The notes below the pieces were generated by a model, which saw nothing but the letters and a program-made list of their open reading frames with translations, was not told the origin of the DNA and did not search any database. Of a stretch of 60,000 bases of DNA, positions 53,001-59,000 are shown piece by piece. Position 1 is the stretch's first letter, and each line of letters opens with the position of its first letter. The stretch covers positions 6,264,001 to 6,324,000 of the forward strand of contig NC_092672.1 of assembly GCF_964355755.1 (NCBI RefSeq). The letters run 5' to 3'. The stretch comes from Antedon mediterranea. Its lineage: Eukaryota; Echinodermata; Crinoidea; Comatulida; Antedonidae. A program made the translations under genes and the position numbers.

Positions 53001-56000
53001 TAAAGTACTCATAATTTTCTGTTGCTTCAGAGACAGAATTCCTAAGCCCTTCACGATGCCTGCTAAACCATAAGCTGCTCCCTTCCTTTCTGCGTAATTC
53101 TTTGAGTCCAATAGTAGTTTGAGGAGGCTCTGGATGAGGGCTGGGGCGTCATTCTTGATGGCGGGTATGAGAGGTGGCAAACAGTTAGCTACTGCTTCTT
53201 GTACCTGTTATGACAATTTTCCAGATTTTAAAATAACTATCATAAAATATGTCTCTGTCCGTGTATGTCTACAGTTGGAAAAGTTTTTCTTTTACATATT
53301 ACCATCATGTATATACAATTACGAGGGGAAAATACTACTGGATATATTATGTTATGTGTATATGAACAAAATAACACTATATACTATCACCCTCTCATTC
53401 ACACACAAACGTAGACATACCTTGTTGAGATAAAGTTTGCGGTACACCATGTATATATATATGTACCACAACATTTATATCAACATATTGATTTTGCCAT
53501 GCAAACCTTCAAACAATATATCAGACTATACCTGTTGAGATGGTGTTGACAATGCCTCAATCAACTTGCTGACAATTGGTTTCACTCTTTCGTCTGTTTT
53601 GTCAAGATGTCTAGCCAATGATCCCATCAGGATCACTACACTGTGTCTGATGGCATCATAGTCTGACGAATCTGGTGCTTCATCCAGGAACTGCTGGAAC
53701 ACTGGCAGTAACACAGATACATTTTCCTAAGAAAAAGAATAAATTTGGATAAAGCTCTGTACACTAAACGATTTTCTGAAAGCCCTATCCCATTTTATAG
53801 TGACCGCATTAACCGCAACTCAGCATGGGATACCCTCCTCTCAGACTCTTTTTCTCTGACTCATTTTTTTTATTCAGTTTTTAATGTTTAAATTTTAATA
53901 GGTACTATTTTAATGTATTTTGTAACTAGCAATTTTAAATTGAATAAAATTGATATATCAAATAAGTTTGACAAAAAAAGTGTGATGTGCTCAAATATTC
54001 ATTTAATCATTTCAATGATTATTCATTTGTATACTTTGGACAAAGCCAGACTAAGTGTTTGTAGCAACCAACATTTGAGTACCAGAACTCAAGTCAAACC
54101 AATGAAACATGACTAAAGCTCTGTCTACACTATCAAACTAGTTTGTGCCCAAATATGGTAGTAATATGACATCATCATGTCCATATATGGGCACATCACA
54201 TTTTTTTGTCACATAGAGTTTGATAGTGTAGACAGAGCTCAAGGCATTCGTATTCATAGTTCTTGATGACAGTCTTATTAAGGAACCTTTTAATAGCAAA
54301 AGAATTATTTAAATATTTTCCCAACCTTTCCATGAACCTCCATAATAGCCAGTGCTGCTTGTAACATAAATTTTCGCACATCTTCATTTCGATCTCCTAG
54401 GCCACCAGGAACAAAGAACTTGAAGAGCAGAGGAATAGACTCTTTGCTGTAGTGTGGAGATATCTTGCCAAATGCAAGAGCTATACCAGATCGAGCCATG
54501 TATTCATCTGGAGGAGATTCTGTGACAACTCGGCCTAGAGTATCAAACACAGGAGGTGGAATCTGTAGGGACAGAAATATATCAAGGTTTCACAAACGTA
54601 CAGTGCTGGAGATTGATCAGGCTCCAATAGTCAGTCAGAAGTAGATAGTATATGTATTATTAACAACAGTTATATATATAACTTAAGCTCTGTCTACACT
54701 ATCAAACTATGTGACAACAAAATGTGATGTATGGATAAGGATGATGTCATATCACTACCATATTTGGGCACATCACACTTTTTTTGTCAAACTAGTTTGA
54801 TAGTATGGAAATAGCTTTATATTTTAAAGGTTAGGTTAGTAATCCTTTGGAGTTATTAAGATATAAATTGTTTAATCAATCTTCAATTGACTTACTCTTA
54901 ACTTGTCATCATACAGGTCAAAGAGCGTCTTCAACACTTCTTCCACTTGATCTGGGAATTCATGCAAGGCATTTGCCAAAGCTTCTGAAGCAGCTGTTCT
55001 AATCACCTCTTCAGAGTGGACAATGTCTTTTAGCAGAAGCTGGCAGAGATCTTTATGCACTTCCAGACCAGCTTCTTCCCACAGACTGTAACAAAAAAAT
55101 ATCCAATTATCACGGTGTACAGTAGGTTGCTGAAATAGAGGTGGAATCTACAATATTAAACTGTCTTCATTCTATGGAAGGCAATTTTTTTTTTCCATGG
55201 TGAAATAAAACTATTATACTTCGTCTGCAATATAGAATTCATATATATCTATCTGTGATTTCAGTTTGGAAAAGATCTGCCAACTTTTTGAGTAATCCTG
55301 ATAAACAAACAAACAGACAAACACACACACGCAATTGACGGCATAACCTTGGCAGAGGTAATAACTTAAAATAAAGTTACCTTTCAGCCACCTTTTTAGT
55401 ATGCTCATTAACATCCAATTTGGCTACCCATATCCGTTGGATTACCCTCAACCCGTTGTAGGCATCAGCGTCGATGGTTGGTAACACAAACACCAATGCT
55501 TTCAATGCCTGTAATTTGTATTGAAACAGATTTAAGAAACAGTGACAAGAAATACAAGTGTACCACTCATGTTTTCTTCATTATAATGAGAACTAACTTC
55601 AGATTCTTGTTTTGCTAGTTGTGTAGAATATACATAAACTGTAGTGTAACAATCTTTTAAACTGGATTAGGTTTGTAAAGTTTGAATATTGATCTGATTT
55701 TTTTCATTATATTTCTGGTTTCATTCATTCTACTCATTGCAATATAAAACATTGAATTGAGAGTAAATTACATATACCATTTGTACAATAATAAAAACAT
55801 TAAAATCTCATGTAGAACATCAATAAGTCGAAAAAGCTTTTAAAAACAAAATATCATAGCAAAAAATTACCATACAAAAAGAACAAACAAAATCATTTTT
55901 ATCCCAGCAATAGCACTCTAAGGCTCTGTCTACACTATATAACTAGTTCGACAAAAAAAAGTGTGATGTGCCCAAATATGGTAGTGATATGACATCATCA

Positions 56001-59000
56001 TGTCCATACATGAGCCCATCACATTTTTTTTTCACATAAAGTTTGATAGTGTAGACAGTGCTTAACTCCCCAAAATGGGATTTACATTTGGAGGTTTCCC
56101 ATATTAATAACTTACATGTAGAGCTGATTCTCGTACACCACTACCAGGAGCTTGAAGGGCCAACAGTAGAACATCAATCTCTTCTTGCTCAGCCAGAGTG
56201 CAGCCTTCATCACCACTAGCGCACTTAGCTACCTCAAGTAGAGCTTCACCTGCATCTTCCTGATGTTTGGGAGCACTGACCCCTAAAAGGTATACCAGAA
56301 GATTCAACATTGCTGTACGTGGGAGCAACTCTGGACCATTCTGGAGGGGATAAATGTATAACAAATCAAGAGATTAATTTTCTTACAAAGCAATTTACTT
56401 GTATACACAATAGGTGAGGGCGTGATGCAGAGTGTGATGGACGTTGGATTACTGATCGTGAGATCGAATCTCGCGGCATTGCTTTTGTAACACTGTGCAA
56501 GACACTTTACTTACGTTTTGCTCTCTCCACCCATGTGTAAATGGGTATCCGATTAGGTCAAGACACAACTTTGCGTTGATTGATTACTACCTGGAGTATG
56601 TTTTCAGATGCGTTTGATCCAAAAAATGAGCGAGGTAATAATGTAAAGCGCTTAGAAGCTTTGTGCACTAAGCACTACATAACAACAAATAATATTCATT
56701 TTGAAATATAAATTAAATTAGTTAACTAGTTAATAAGAGTAACTGATAATGAAATAAAAGAAAAAGGATTTACAAACCTCATCCACTGTCTTCCCATCAT
56801 TCTCGAGATTTTCTCGTAGCTTAGCGTGTTCGGTAATAATTTCAATAGCTTGATCCATAACTGAGAGGTCTTTATTGACAGCAATACCACCATTGCGCAA
56901 TACTTTGTTTAACAGTGGAAAGCAAAAGGCAAATGTTGGCGCCAATAATGGCTTTGCTTCTTCTATTGGCGTGACCTCTAACCTTTCATCTTCCTCATCA
57001 TAGTCATGATTCTGGTCTTTAACAATAGTACTTTTGTGTAGGGCGTTGACTGATCTGATTGTCATTTCAACTAGATCTTCCTCGCACCAGTCTTTCGGTA
57101 ATCGACAGGACGGTTCGTAAAGTCGTAGGGTACAGTAGGAAATGGTATTTCCTAAAACAATTTAATAGTTAAATGTTACAAAAGCGTAACAACAAAAATA
57201 ACAAACCTGTTTTTCTTATATTTATGTTATTGGCTGATATCAAGTACATTGTAAATAAAATCGAAACTTCTTTTATTTGAAGGTATCAAAGGCATTTGTT
57301 TTGCAATACCATGTCAAGTTAGGTTAAGAATTCTAAATTGATAGGTTCTTTTTTTCTCATTTTCCGTTTCAGGGTCCAAAGTTAACTGTAGCATATTATT
57401 TTGTTTTTGTTTATATTTAGGCAAATTGCCAAGGATAACCATAAGCGAATTCATTCACTATCCTTCTCAAAGGTGGCAATCAAGACAAATATATACACAA
57501 GATGCTCTACATAAACAAAGTCTTTGGGAGTGGAGTTGTAATTGTGTCCTTAGAAAAAATCCTGACATGTGACAGGACTTTAATTGGATTAGTAGCCAAG
57601 CATCATAACCACCAAGCCACAAATCTGTAGTATACATACTCACCAATAGAATTCAACTGTGACTGATCAAAGGCACAGTTCCTCAACATCAGGAAGATAT
57701 CAACAGCATGTGGTGCTGCAAGAGGAGATGGCATCAGACTCAGAAGCTTCCCCAGCATGGCAGGAATGTGACGCCGAAGACCGGTAGAGTTGCCATCGAC
57801 GCAAGCACTCATCAAGCGTGAGACGCAGACTAGCTCAGAGTCACACTAAGGGAAGAGAACAAGGTATGTAAGTTGGAGAATAATGCCAGAGTAACATGGA
57901 AATAAGAGGATGGAATGCGAGGAATTCTTTAACCAAAAAATCAAGATGACCTACCTCTTTGAGTCTATCACGAATGATCTTTTCTCGTTGTAAATTGGTA
58001 GCCAGAACTTCTTGTTCTTTCTTGCTTAGCTTTCTCTCCTCTTTAATTCCTTTCGCTGCCTTCTTTCTAGCAATTTCCTGAAAGACAAAAGAACAGGCAC
58101 GGATGGAGTTTGTTATCAAGTGCCTAAGCTAATAATAGTAACCCACTACTCTAATAGTAACCAACCCTAAAACGCAACTAGAATAATAACTCATGGTTAA
58201 TATTAAAGGCTTTATAGTACATGCATGTACATAATCAGAACACATCATTCCTGATTATAATGGTACTGGTTCAGGTAACCGTCTACATAGAGACATCTGG
58301 TAGCCATTGACATCAAGTTTGCATTTAGATTTTAATGCTACTTTTAAGTGTACACAATATTTTTGTTTTGTTTTTTGAGAGTGACATACCACAATATTGA
58401 AATAAATTACACAAAGTAGTCAGTAATATACAGTAGAACCTTTATTTTACGTACGGTACGGGACCGAAAGGCGTACGTAAAACAAAGGATTCGTAAAATC
58501 AAGGTTGACCTTAAATTGACCCCAAATACATAGAGATCGTAGCTAGCCGTATTTGCCTACTTCTGTACAGTATGCAGGCTGAGGTGGTCACTAGCTAGGC
58601 CTAGGCCCTAGACTATTCAGGCTAGGCTAGCAGGCCTAGCAAGATGTAAGGCCTAACTAGAAAAGTACAGTATATACAGGCTGTGCGATGTTTAAATAAA
58701 GTGTAAAATATAATTGTTTTCTATCAATAAAAACAGTCGCTGCTTTAGGGGGAATGCACGTGCGTAGTTTGTCCCACCAAAGAATATATATCACAAGAAT
58801 GAGTATTCCGCGATTTTTGCATGAGAAATTTGTAACAGAGAGCTCCAGTGAGTGATGCCCGCCCTCATAAGGGCGGATGTATACATACTAAATAAGACTT
58901 GATTTAATAGACATGATACATGTCACATTAAATAGAATTATGATGATAGTTTTTGCAATTGTAAACTACTTTATAATACATATTTATTAACAAACTAGTG

